Counted from the stretch's first letter, positions 37,487 to 46,023 are shown. The stretch: 64,000 nt of DNA from Clostridium frigidicarnis (GCF_900111985.1 NZ_FOKI01000017.1:1-64000); one strand, 5' to 3'. Made by a program: numbers and translations. Notes: a model not told the origin generated them from the letters alone.

Positions 37487-38339
37487 AATAGTAAGCGAAG
37501 AATTAATATTTAGAATAGTAGAATTAGCACAAAAAGCGATTTTATATGAAGTATCTAGTTATCCAACTCCAGGGCTTGTATCACCAGTTTCTAATGGATG
37601 TCATACAGATATGAATTTCTATACTTTTATAGATAGTACTATGAGTTTAAATAAGTATTTTTTAAAAACTTGCATAGTTTCTTTAGAGAATTGTGATTAT
37701 GATGTAATCTTTAATAAGCTTAGGGATATTGGAATAGAAGCGGAAACAGATATGTTAGAAAGAACAAATGGTGTAAACACACACAAAGGAATGATATTTA
37801 TTATGATAGTGACAATAAGTGCTATTATTATAAATATAAAGAAGCATGGAAAGTTTATAAACATAAGAGATGAAATAAAGAATCTTACTAAGGATTTAAG
37901 TAAAAAAGATTTTGATAAATTGGATGAGAAAAAAAAGCTAACTTATGGAGAAAAACTTTTTATTAAATATAATCTAAAGGGAATAAGAGGAGAAGTTGAA
38001 GAGGGATTACCAATAATTTTTAATGTTGCACTTAAAACCTTTAAAGAAAGCAGTAATTTAAATATAAATGATAGATTAGTACAAACACTAATATCTATTA
38101 TGGCTGTAAATGATGATACAACGGTTCTTCATAGGAAAGATATAGATATGCTATACTATATTAAACAATGCTGTAAAAACATATTAAACATTGGAGGAAT
38201 GAATTCAACTAGTGGAAGACTATCCATAGATGAATTGGATAAAGAACTATCAGTACATAGAATCAGCCCAGGTGGAAGCGCTGATTTATTAGCTTTAACA
38301 ATGTTCTTAAGTGATGTAGAAAAAATTATTTTTAATTAG
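37458..38339 (+). CDS. citG: Triphosphoribosyl-dephospho-CoA synthase
   Basis: Makes the prosthetic group precursor from ATP and dephospho-CoA. The 293 residues show the CitG/MdcB signature YPTPGLVSPVSNGCHTDMN near 35-53, NTHKGMIF near 110, NDDTTVLHRKD, and SPGGSADLLALTMFL at the C terminus. It starts inside citX with a GAAGAGGTAA site. In many bacteria citX and citG are fused or adjacent; here they overlap. It completes the lyase maturation set. Confidence 0.9.
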   Translation: MKNLLKIEDKIVSEELIFRIVELAQKAILYEVSSYPTPGLVSPVSNGCHTDMNFYTFIDSTMSLNKYFLKTCIVSLENCDYDVIFNKLRDIGIEAETDMLERTNGVNTHKGMIFIMIVTISAIIINIKKHGKFINIRDEIKNLTKDLSKKDFDKLDEKKKLTYGEKLFIKYNLKGIRGEVEEGLPIIFNVALKTFKESSNLNINDRLVQTLISIMAVNDDTTVLHRKDIDMLYYIKQCCKNILNIGGMNSTSGRLSIDELDKELSVHRISPGGSADLLALTMFLSDVEKIIFN

Positions 38340-38347
38340 GAGGGTTA

Positions 38348-39058
38348 ATGGATAAGAAACTTAAAAAAAAGATAATTATATTTTTGATTTTATCTTTGGT
38401 GGCAGTGGGTGTTATAATTTATAACTTTATGTCTAATAAAAATAGTATTGCAGAATTAGATAATAAAAGAATAGAGGAAATAGAGGAAAATGAAAAAAAG
38501 GCTCAAGAAGAAAAAAATAATGATACACAACTAAAACAGCAAGAAGATAACATGAAGGTACGTTGCCAGGCAGCAGAAGATATGCTATTTAGTAACAAAG
38601 ATGAAAAGTATGATGAAGTTATAAAAATGACAACAGAAATAATTAAAAAATATCCAGATAGTTATAGAGCATACAGTCTTAGAGGAATAGCATATGCATA
38701 TAAAACACCTATAAATTTAGATTTTAAAACAAATGCATTTATGGACATAGACAAAGCATTATCTATAAAACCTGACTATGGATATGGTAGATTTAATAAA
38801 GCACTGGCTTATGCCATTTTATGTGACTATGAGAATGCTTTAAAGTGGTATGATAATGCACTAGAGATAGAAAGCTATCACTGGAGTTATTATGGAAAAG
38901 GTGCAATATATGCAAAATTAGGTGATGCCGAAAATTCAGTTAAATGGCTAAAAAAAGCACTAGAGTTAAAGCCAAATATCAAAGAACTGTTAAAGAAAGA
39001 ATCGGAATTTGATAAAATAAGAAATGATTCTAGATTTAAAGAGTTGATATCAGAATAA
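38348..39058 (+). CDS. Membrane-anchored TPR protein
   Basis: A 236-residue protein of unknown role. A basic start (MDKKLKKK) and one hydrophobic segment (about 9-27) indicate an N-terminal membrane anchor. A charged Glu/Lys/Gln-rich helix (about 35-75, coiled-coil-like) follows, and then three to four tetratricopeptide repeats (AYSLRGIAYAY, GRFNKALAYAIL, SYYGKGAIYAKLGDAENSVKWLKKALELKP). It begins nine bases after citG with AGGAGGG, so it may be cotranscribed, but nothing ties it to glutamate fermentation. Confidence 0.65.
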   Translation: MDKKLKKKIIIFLILSLVAVGVIIYNFMSNKNSIAELDNKRIEEIEENEKKAQEEKNNDTQLKQQEDNMKVRCQAAEDMLFSNKDEKYDEVIKMTTEIIKKYPDSYRAYSLRGIAYAYKTPINLDFKTNAFMDIDKALSIKPDYGYGRFNKALAYAILCDYENALKWYDNALEIESYHWSYYGKGAIYAKLGDAENSVKWLKKALELKPNIKELLKKESEFDKIRNDSRFKELISE

Positions 39059-39435
39059 ATATGTAATTTTAGTGAGTATAGATTTTTAAGTTAAGAATTG
39101 AATATTGAAAGTATAAAGCAAAAGGATGATGAAATAATAGATAAGAGGAATTTTAAATTAAGAATTGATGATTGACAATGAAGGATGAAATCTTTTTAGG
39201 AAGATTGAAATGAATTGACAATTGACGATTGAAGGGTAAATATTCTTAGGAAGATTTTAAAATTTTAAGAATATAATTAAAGAAAATCTGTGATTTTCAA
39301 CCTGAACTTTCAACTTTCCACTCTCAACCTCCAACTTTATATTTAGGAAGTCTGTGACTTCCAACAATAATCGTCAATTGTTAATTCTCAATTTTCAATT
39401 TAAAAAGGGCGAAGCCTTTTTTTATAAAGTTCAAT
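39059..39435. repeat. Non-coding repeat mosaic between the TPR gene and ung
   Basis: No protein frame. Three kinds of structure are visible. Two tandem degenerate copies of about 50 bases lie at 39162-39211 and 39212-39262; each begins GAATTGA and ends TTAGGAAGATT. An inverted pair, with ATTGACGATT in the left arm (39204-39230), matches AATCGTCAAT in the right arm (39369-39400). Two hairpins of the same form but different sequence lie at 39282-39298 and 39346-39362. A pyrimidine-rich stretch with repeated CAACTTT/CAACCT lies between the hairpins. A terminator ends the region. Confidence 0.7.
39402..39424. terminator. Bidirectional terminator before the ung 3' end
   Basis: AAAAA-GGC-GAA-GCC-TTTTTTT. 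A T-run is present on both strands, so it can end ung (minus strand) and the rightward transcript. Confidence 0.7.
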
Positions 39436-40110
39436 TTATAAATTTGGTATTTGCCAATTTATTGGGGTAGATTCCATAGATTTTAATATTTCATTACATT
39501 TTGAAAAGTGCTTACATCCAAAGAAACCTCTTGAAGCAGAAAGTGGACTTGGATGAACTGTTTCTAAAATGTAGTGATGTCTATTTGTTATAAGCTTTTT
39601 CTTTTCTTTTGCATTATTACCCCACAATAAAAATATTACAGGTTCTGTTCTTTCGTTTAATAATGAAATAACTTTATCAGTAAAAAATTCCCAGCCTTTA
39701 TTTTTATGAGAATTAGCATTTCCAGCACGAACAGTTAAAACTGTATTTAAAAGTAGAACCCCTTGTTCCGCCCAAGGTACAAGATATCCATTGTTAGGTA
39801 TAAAACAACCCAAGTTATCTCGTAATTCTTTATACATATTTAAAAGAGAAGGTGGAGTAGCAACTCCAGCTTTAACTGAAAAAGAAAGTCCATGAGCTTG
39901 GTTAGGTCCATGATAAGGATCTTGACCTAATATAACAACTTTAACTTTATTATAAGGTGTTAATTTCAAAGCATTAAATATATTATGTTTATCTGGATAT
40001 ATAATATTAGAATTATATTCGTTTATAAGAAATTCTCTTAAGTTTAAGTAATATGATTTCTCAAATTCTTGTTGTAATAAATTATCCCAATCATTATTAA
40101 GTTTAACCAT
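39436..40110 (-). CDS. ung: Uracil-DNA glycosylase, family 1
   Basis: Removes uracil from DNA to start base excision repair. The 224 residues carry the catalytic [16 protein letters not shown] (water-activating aspartate), [19 protein letters not shown] and the leucine-loop [20 protein letters not shown] at 40110 (reading leftward) is chosen because AAAGGAGTG lies upstream at the right distance. A longer in-frame start at 40155 would add 15 residues unlike the family. Confidence 0.95.
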   Translation of the reverse strand: MVKLNNDWDNLLQQEFEKSYYLNLREFLINEYNSNIIYPDKHNIFNALKLTPYNKVKVVILGQDPYHGPNQAHGLSFSVKAGVATPPSLLNMYKELRDNLGCFIPNNGYLVPWAEQGVLLLNTVLTVRAGNANSHKNKGWEFFTDKVISLLNERTEPVIFLLWGNNAKEKKKLITNRHHYILETVHPSPLSASRGFFGCKHFSKCNEILKSMESTPINWQIPNL

Positions 40111-40147
40111 TTTTAACACACTCCTTTTTAAAATTGAAAACTCTATA

Positions 40148-40203
40148 AGTGACAAGTAGCAAATTTAAATTAACGATTAACATTTATATTGTAGCTTATC
40201 ACT
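40148..40203. repeat. Small inverted repeat, long copy
   Basis: AGTGACAAGTAGCAA (40148-40162) is an imperfect inverted match to TTGTAGCTTATCACT (40189-40203), followed by CAAAAATA. The same ends and flank occur at 61058-61090 in a shorter form. It may be a miniature non-autonomous element or dispersed intergenic hairpin. Confidence 0.5.
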
Positions 40204-40240
40204 CAAAAATAACTTTTACATATTAATTATTATTTTAAAG

Positions 40241-42244
40241 TTAAAAATTATTTATTCCGTATTTTTTACATTTTAAAGATACAGTTCTATGAGTTAATCC
40301 TAGAGCTTTACCGGCTTTATTAAAAGTTTTATATTTTTTCATAGCGAGTTCTATTATTTTTTTCTCATATTCTTGAAAGGTAAGAATATTATCATCATTA
40401 AAATCGAGAGGATCTTTAGCTGATGATTTAAAACCCTGAATATAAAGAGGAATATCTATACTTGATATTATGTCTTCATCGCATAAATTTATAGCTCTTT
40501 CTACTATGTTTTGTAGCTCTCTTATATTACCAGGCCAATCATAAGCTTCAAGTAAATTTAAAGATTCCTTATCTATTCCTATTATATTTTTATTGAGTTC
40601 CTTATTAAACTTATCAATAAAATGATCAACTAAAGTATTTATATCTTCTCTTCTTTCACGAAGAGGAGGCAAATTAATAGATAAAACATTTAATCTATAA
40701 TATAAGTCTTCTCTAAAGGTACTTTTTTCTATCATTTCTTCTAAATGCCTATGAGTTGCAGCTATTATTCTCACATCTACTTTTTGAGGAGATAATCCAC
40801 CAAGACTTTCAATCTCTTTTTCTTGAATAACTCTTAAGAGTTTTACTTGCATAGAAGTAGGCATATCTCCAATTTCATCTAAAAATATTGTGCCACCATT
40901 AGCTATACTAAATTTACCAGGTTTATTTTTTATTGCACCTGTAAATGCACCTTTTTCATATCCAAAAAGTTCACTTTCTATTAAGTTTTCAGGTATAGCA
41001 GCACAATTTACTCTTACAAAAGGTTTATCTTTTCTGTCACTATTATAATGAATAGCTTTAGCTATTAGTTCTTTACCAGTACCACTTTCTCCTCGTATAA
41101 GAACTGTAGAAGTACTTTTTGAAGCTTTTTCACAGATATTAAGTACGCTTTTTAAGGTTGTGTCTTTACCGATAATATCCTTAAAGTTTGGATTTCCTTT
41201 TGTATGTTTCATAAGTTCTTTTTTATAATAGGAAAGTTCTTGTTTTGATTGTGCTAGCTGACTCATTATATCTTTCATTTCACTTATAACTTTTGAAGTT
41301 GAAATGACGCCTTTAAATTCATTATCTATAAAAATAGGATCTAAAGTTGAAATTATTTCAACACCATCTTTTTGCCAAATGACATTTTCTAATTTTTTTC
41401 GAGTATTAAAAACCTTCATTCTTAATCCATCAGGAGCTACATTAATTAAATCCTTACCTTGTATATCATCGGCATTTATATGAAAAAATTTCTCGTATGA
41501 GGGATTAATATAGGATATATGTCTATCATCATCTACAAAACAGATTAAATCATGAGAAGTTTCTAATATTTTCTTGAAATTTGCATTTAGTTCCTTCATT
41601 CCAACTAACTCAGAAACATCTTGGAATACACCAACGGCTCCTATGACTTCACTATCGTTATAAAGGGGACTTCTGTTGACCATAAGAATTCTATTATTTA
41701 TATGTTGAATTTTACCTAATTGTTTTTTGCCATTAATTATTACGTTATGAAGTTCTGATGAAGGAATAACATCTTTTACGTATTTGCCAATGGCAAATTT
41801 ATGGGACATATTGACTATTTGTAATGCATATTTGTTTATTTTTATTACAGAGCAATTTACATCTATAACTATTATACCAACAGGTAAATTGTCTAAAATT
41901 TGTTCATTTGCAATTGTATTTTCTTCTAGTATTTCATCAAGTTTAGCTTCTTTGTTGGTAGATGTAGACAAATCTTTTTCTATAAAAGTACAAAATTCAT
42001 CAATTGCCTTCAAAGAATTAATATTATTGTCATTTGTTGAGACAGTAATAGTCTCAAATTGTTGAATTTTCAAAGATATAAGTGCTAACATGCTTATGGC
42101 AATAAAACTACTATCAGTTTGCCTTTTTATAAGTAAATCTACATTGTACTTACTTTTTATTTCAGAGGCTTTATTCACAAGGGTTGCAGATATTCTAGTG
42201 TGAATACCATAAGGTGATTTTATTAAAACATTTTTTTGTATCAT
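40241..42244 (-). CDS. Sigma54 activator with N-terminal HPr-like domain, two PAS domains, AAA+ and Fis-type HTH
   Basis: A 667-residue enhancer-binding protein. Residues 1-88 resemble the PTS phosphocarrier HPr, with SPYGIHTR placing histidine exactly at position 15, the phosphorylation site of HPr; the following proline of HPr is replaced. PAS-like domains span about 112-215 (GIIVIDVNCSVIKIN) and 223-330 (DLICFVDDDRHISYINP). The AAA+ domain has Walker A GESGTGKE (385-392), the sigma54-contact loop GAFTGA (432-437), GGTIFLDEIGDMP and the R-finger region. A Fis-type HTH (NKAGKALGLTHRTVSLKCKK) ends it. It is divergent from ptsI. AAGGA precedes the ATG. Input through phosphorylation by enzyme I is inferred. 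Confidence 0.9.
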   Translation of the reverse strand: MIQKNVLIKSPYGIHTRISATLVNKASEIKSKYNVDLLIKRQTDSSFIAISMLALISLKIQQFETITVSTNDNNINSLKAIDEFCTFIEKDLSTSTNKEAKLDEILEENTIANEQILDNLPVGIIVIDVNCSVIKINKYALQIVNMSHKFAIGKYVKDVIPSSELHNVIINGKKQLGKIQHINNRILMVNRSPLYNDSEVIGAVGVFQDVSELVGMKELNANFKKILETSHDLICFVDDDRHISYINPSYEKFFHINADDIQGKDLINVAPDGLRMKVFNTRKKLENVIWQKDGVEIISTLDPIFIDNEFKGVISTSKVISEMKDIMSQLAQSKQELSYYKKELMKHTKGNPNFKDIIGKDTTLKSVLNICEKASKSTSTVLIRGESGTGKELIAKAIHYNSDRKDKPFVRVNCAAIPENLIESELFGYEKGAFTGAIKNKPGKFSIANGGTIFLDEIGDMPTSMQVKLLRVIQEKEIESLGGLSPQKVDVRIIAATHRHLEEMIEKSTFREDLYYRLNVLSINLPPLRERREDINTLVDHFIDKFNKELNKNIIGIDKESLNLLEAYDWPGNIRELQNIVERAINLCDEDIISSIDIPLYIQGFKSSAKDPLDFNDDNILTFQEYEKKIIELAMKKYKTFNKAGKALGLTHRTVSLKCKKYGINNF

Positions 42245-42261
42245 AGATATCCATCCTTAAT

Positions 42262-42278
42262 TTGATAAAAAATATCAA
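42262..42278. promoter_or_regulatory. Activator site copy 1
   Basis: TTGATA-AAAAA-TATCAA, a perfect 6-5-6 inverted repeat. It lies 18 bases from the activator start codon and is an exact mirror partner of copy 2; the 19-base arms with C/G flanks are perfectly complementary. Confidence 0.6.
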
Positions 42279-42292
42279 CTAATTTCCATGAG

Positions 42293-42309
42293 TTGATATT
42301 TTTTATCAA
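42293..42309. promoter_or_regulatory. Activator site copy 2
   Basis: TTGATA-TTTTT-TATCAA, a perfect 6-5-6 inverted repeat 31 bases from copy 1 centre to centre, about three helical turns, so both would face the same side of DNA. Confidence 0.6.
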
Positions 42310-42466
42310 CCACATATATACCTATATTATACAACTTTAATCAAAAATATCTATAAAAAATCAAAAAAAGTTATATAATATAGGTAGGTAAATGTTTTCA
42401 GAAAAATGAAGTCTTTTTATAACATTTTACTAAATATTAAAATCCAACATATAATATAATATAAAG

Positions 42467-42483
42467 TTGATATTTTTTATCAG
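42467..42483. promoter_or_regulatory. Activator site copy 3
   Basis: TTGATA-TTTTT-TATCAG, one change from the perfect repeat. It lies about 200-215 bases upstream of the predicted ptsI start, within the usual range for sigma54 enhancer sites. Confidence 0.6.
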
Positions 42484-42655
42484 AATTATAGAAATATAAC
42501 TATATAAATGATAAGAAGTAATTTTTAAGGGGAATTTTAATAATATTATTAAAAATCATATTATTAAATTAATAAATGTGAAAAACTTGTAATATTAAGG
42601 GTTAACATGATTTATAAAAAATTAAAGAAGACAAATAACTAACTAGAATTTAAAT

Positions 42656-42673
42656 ATGGTACGATTTTTGCTA
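42656..42673 (+). promoter_or_regulatory. Sigma54 (-24/-12) promoter of ptsI
   Basis: TGGTAC and TTGCT with the invariant GG (42658-42659) and GC (42670-42671) exactly ten bases apart. The consensus is TGGCAC-N5-TTGC. The predicted start is near 42683, with a leader of about 40 bases. The adjacent sigma54 activator gene supports the call. Confidence 0.72.
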
Positions 42674-42723
42674 TGTAGTATTTCTAGTGTTTAAATGTTT
42701 TTATGATAGTAGGAGGAATAAGT

Positions 42724-44340
42724 ATGAAAAAAGGAATTGCAGCATCAAAAGGCTATGCAATAGGTAATGTTATAATAAAAGAGGATGAAGAATTAGTAAT
42801 TAACGAGACATTGGTTGAAGATATAGAGTGTGAGAAAGGAAAGCTTAAAGAGGCATTAGAATTAGCTAAAGCTCAACTTTCTAAAATAAAGGAAAAGGCT
42901 TTGAAGGATATGGGACCAGAAAAGGCTGCTGTATTTGATAGTCATATAATGTTATTAGATGATCCAGAATTTACTGGAGCTATGGAAATGGAAATAGAAA
43001 ATAGTAAGATAAATGCATTAAAAGCCGTAGACTCAGTTTCTAAAACTTTCTTAATGATATTTGAAAGTATGGAAGATGAATATATGAGAGAAAGAGCTGC
43101 TGATATTAAGGACGTTTCTAATAGAATAATGCTTAATGTTGCAGGCAAAATGGTAGGAGTAGAAGTTGAAAATGAAAATACAATAGTTGTAGCTAATGAC
43201 TTAACTCCATCGGATACAGCACAACTTGATAAAAATAAAGTTGTTGCGTTCTTAACTAACATAGGCGGAAGAACTTCACACAGTGCTATAATGGCTAGAA
43301 CACTTGAAATACCAGCAGTAGTTGGATTAAATAGTATAACTACTTCAGTAAATAATGGAGATTTAGTTATAGTTGATGGTATAGAAGGTACTGTTATAGT
43401 AAATCCAGATGAAGTTACTTTAAATGAATATAAAGCTAAAAGAGAAAGCTTCTTAAAAGAACAAGAAGAACTAAAAAAACTTATAGAAGTTAAGACTACT
43501 ACTAAATCAGGTAAGAGAATAGAAGTATGTGGAAACATAGGTAAGCCAGAAGATGTTCATAAGGTTTTAGATAATGGTGGAGATGGAATAGGTTTATTTA
43601 GAACAGAATTCTTATACATGGATAGAGATAGTGCACCAACTGAAGATGAACAGTTTGAGTCATATAAATATGTTTTAGAGAAAATGGAAGGTAAGCAAGT
43701 TGTTATAAGAACTCTAGATATTGGAGGAGATAAAACACTTCCATATTTACCTTTACCAGAAGAAATGAATCCATTCTTAGGATACAGAGCTATAAGATTA
43801 TGTTTAGATAGAAAAGAAATATTTAAGGTTCAACTAAGAGCTTTGTTAAGAGCTTCAATATATGGAAACTTAGCAGTAATGTTCCCTATGATTTCAGGAT
43901 TACAAGAATTTGAAGAAGCTAGGGAAGTAGCTGAAGAATGTAAAGCTGAATTAAAGAAAGAAGGAAAAGTATACTCTGAAAATATCCAATGGGGTATAAT
44001 GGTTGAAATTCCAGCAGCAGCAGTTTGTGCAGACGAATTAGCGAAGCATGTTGATTTCTTCTCAATAGGAACAAACGACTTAATACAATATACATTAGCT
44101 GCAGATAGAATGAGTGAAAAAGTATCTTACTTATATAACCCAATGCATCCAGCAGTATTAAGATTAATAAAGATGACAATTGATGGAGCACATAAAGAAG
44201 GTAAGTGGGTAGGAATGTGTGGAGAAATGGCAGGAGATGAAACTGCTATACCAACATTAACTGAAATGGGATTAGATGAATTCTCAATGAGTGCATCTTC
44301 TATTTTAAAAGCTAAACAATTAATAATAGAACAAAACTAG
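42724..44340 (+). CDS. ptsI: PTS enzyme I (phosphoenolpyruvate-protein phosphotransferase)
   Basis: Takes phosphate from PEP and passes it to HPr, the entry step of the phosphotransferase system. The 538 residues show the N-terminal KGIAASKGYAIG, the phosphorylated histidine in GGRTSHSAIMART (near 190), PEP-site ALLRASIYG and VMFPMI, and the C-terminal SIGTNDLIQYTLAADR and CGEMAGDE. ATG at 42724 is chosen because AGGAGG lies just upstream. No ptsH or sugar permease gene is adjacent. It stands alone, with a sigma54 promoter and a terminator. Confidence 0.95.
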   Translation: MKKGIAASKGYAIGNVIIKEDEELVINETLVEDIECEKGKLKEALELAKAQLSKIKEKALKDMGPEKAAVFDSHIMLLDDPEFTGAMEMEIENSKINALKAVDSVSKTFLMIFESMEDEYMRERAADIKDVSNRIMLNVAGKMVGVEVENENTIVVANDLTPSDTAQLDKNKVVAFLTNIGGRTSHSAIMARTLEIPAVVGLNSITTSVNNGDLVIVDGIEGTVIVNPDEVTLNEYKAKRESFLKEQEELKKLIEVKTTTKSGKRIEVCGNIGKPEDVHKVLDNGGDGIGLFRTEFLYMDRDSAPTEDEQFESYKYVLEKMEGKQVVIRTLDIGGDKTLPYLPLPEEMNPFLGYRAIRLCLDRKEIFKVQLRALLRASIYGNLAVMFPMISGLQEFEEAREVAEECKAELKKEGKVYSENIQWGIMVEIPAAAVCADELAKHVDFFSIGTNDLIQYTLAADRMSEKVSYLYNPMHPAVLRLIKMTIDGAHKEGKWVGMCGEMAGDETAIPTLTEMGLDEFSMSASSILKAKQLIIEQN

Positions 44341-44349
44341 TATTTATTT

Positions 44350-44380
44350 AAAAGGCAAGTGTAATAGCTTGTCTTTTTTA
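44350..44380 (+). terminator. Rho-independent terminator after ptsI
   Basis: AAAGGCAAG pairs with CTTGTCTTT (one wobble) and a T-run follows. Confidence 0.8.
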
Positions 44381-44741
44381 TTTTGGAAATATATATGAAT
44401 TTAGGTAAAGAAAAGTAGAAATATATGTTATTATTATGGTAATAAAATTTACTGAAATTGTTTTGAAACTTATCTAATGAATCTAATAATCAATTGATTA
44501 AATTTTAATGGTATTTAAAGAAGTTTATATAAATTTTAGATTTTATATTGTAATTAATAATATAATCTAAAAGTAAAGTGAATAGGAATCGATTATTGAT
44601 TATATAAGATGGGTTTATTTAAAATCAATTAGTAATTGGTATAAAATTTCGAAAAACTTATTTTGAAAGTGGTAAATGTAGCAATCCTACTTAAATATTA
44701 GAAATGAGATAAGGATGAATTTTCAAGGAGGAAATTTGGGG
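44381..44741. other. 360-base gene-free region before the TPR gene
   Basis: No protein frame or known RNA. One hairpin is visible at 44536-44572: TTTTAGATT and ATATT pair with AATAT and AATCTAAAA, with a two-base bulge. No convincing promoter; the start of the TPR gene has its own AAGGAGG site. Confidence 0.45.
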
Positions 44742-45992
44742 ATGAAAAAAAATAGTAAAAAGGCATATAAAAAGGCTTTAGATTTTTATGAAAAAGGGCA
44801 AATACATAAAGCGTTAAAAATTTGTGATGACGAAATTTCAGATAACATAAATAATAGTGCAATAATAAACCTCAAAGGATTAATTTTATATATAAAAGGA
44901 AATTTAAATGAAGCAAAACAGGTTTGGAAATTAAATGCAGAGGTAAATAATGACTCTATATCTCAAAAATATTTGGCAAGCATAAGTAGAGATGATGAAA
45001 AAGAAAAATTATATTTAAAGGCATTAAAGTTGTCTAATGAAAACAAGGTAAGATTAGCTGTTGATGATTTGAAACTATGCTTAGAAAGTGATTTTAATAC
45101 GTTAGATGTAAATAATTTATATGCTAATTGTGCAATAAAATTAGCTGAATATGATAAAGCAAAGCTAGCCATAGAAAAAGTTTTAAGTATAGATAAAAAT
45201 AATAAAGAAGCTATATATTTAAAGAAAAGTTTGGTGAAATTAGGCGTAATAAAAAATGGAAGTAGTAAAACTGCATTAAAGGTATCACTTATATCTGTAT
45301 TGACTTTAGCTTTAGTTATAGGGATGGTAAAAACTATACCTTTAATAAAAAATAAAGATTTACTTTCAAGAAAAGAAAGTATTAATGAAGAAGTTATTAT
45401 TCAAGAAGATAAAATACCTAAACAGGAAGAAGTTAGTGAATCAAACAATAAACCTGCATCAGAAAAAGAAAGTGATAAAAAATCATTTAGTAGAGAAGAA
45501 GTAATTAAAAAGATAGAAGATAGAGATTATAAATTTATAAATAATATTATCAATGAATATGATGTAAACAAACTTTCAGTTAATGAGAAGGTAGCATATA
45601 ATTCAGCTATTGATTTTATGAAAGAGTATGGAGTGGATTTGTGCTATAAGGAGGCAACTGAAAAGATAAAAGACGAAAATTTTGTTGAGGGAGATGAATT
45701 ACTTAGTATTGCAGAAAAATATGCTGATAACAGTTATTTAATGGAACATATAATATATTTTAGAGGAAATTGTAATGAGAAAATTGGAAATATAGAGGAA
45801 TCTCTTAAATTTTATAAGAATTATATAAATAAGTATACTAAGGGTGAGTATAAAGGAGAGGTATTGTATAGATTAGTAGTTAATTATGAGAAGATAGACA
45901 AGAACATGGCAAAGAAGTATGCTGAAGAGTTAGAAAATAATTTTCCAGATTCGATGTATAATAATTCGGTTATAAAGAACATAATAAATTAG
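44742..45992 (+). CDS. TPR protein with central membrane segment
   Basis: A 416-residue protein of unknown role. The N-terminal half (about 1-170) is made of helical TPR-like repeats (AYKKALDFYEKGQIHKALKIC, LKGLILYIKGNLNEAKQVW, AIEKVLSIDKNNKEAIYLKKS). One hydrophobic segment (about 182-202, VSLISVLTLALVIGMV) is followed by a lysine/glutamate-rich stretch and more TPR-like helices. The N-terminal half should therefore be cytoplasmic and the C-terminal half outside. ATG at 44742 is ten bases from AAGGAGG; TTG at 44736 is possible. A similar but smaller TPR protein lies at 38348. Confidence 0.6.
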   Translation: MKKNSKKAYKKALDFYEKGQIHKALKICDDEISDNINNSAIINLKGLILYIKGNLNEAKQVWKLNAEVNNDSISQKYLASISRDDEKEKLYLKALKLSNENKVRLAVDDLKLCLESDFNTLDVNNLYANCAIKLAEYDKAKLAIEKVLSIDKNNKEAIYLKKSLVKLGVIKNGSSKTALKVSLISVLTLALVIGMVKTIPLIKNKDLLSRKESINEEVIIQEDKIPKQEEVSESNNKPASEKESDKKSFSREEVIKKIEDRDYKFINNIINEYDVNKLSVNEKVAYNSAIDFMKEYGVDLCYKEATEKIKDENFVEGDELLSIAEKYADNSYLMEHIIYFRGNCNEKIGNIEESLKFYKNYINKYTKGEYKGEVLYRLVVNYEKIDKNMAKKYAEELENNFPDSMYNNSVIKNIIN

Positions 45993-46023
45993 ATATTTAT
46001 TATAATTAGGGAGGTTATGAGGT

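Larger units (their letters stand above)
42245..42723. other. 479-base divergent regulatory region
   Basis: No gene. It contains three activator-site-like repeats (42262-42278, 42293-42309, 42467-42483) and a sigma54 promoter (42656-42673), listed separately. A minus-strand TATAAT at 42326-42331 could be the -10 box for the activator gene, but its -35 box is poor. The rest is AT-rich sequence with no recognised signal. Confidence 0.6.

Noticed and set aside
33127-38339. Calling the lyase genes citrate lyase for citrate fermentation
   Set aside because: No citrate carrier, CitAB sensor or oxaloacetate decarboxylase gene is present, while the genes continue directly from glutamate mutase, methylaspartase and mesaconase. 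Citramalate is the more likely substrate, although the family alone cannot decide.
42942-43538. A 198-codon open frame on the minus strand across ptsI
   Set aside because: It is a shadow of the strong codon bias of ptsI: low-complexity Ser/Leu/Ile-rich translation, no ribosome binding site, and complete overlap with a clear enzyme I gene.
44460-44490. A TTGAAA...TAATAA promoter before the TPR gene
   Set aside because: The -10 match is weak and such pairs occur by chance in DNA this AT-rich.
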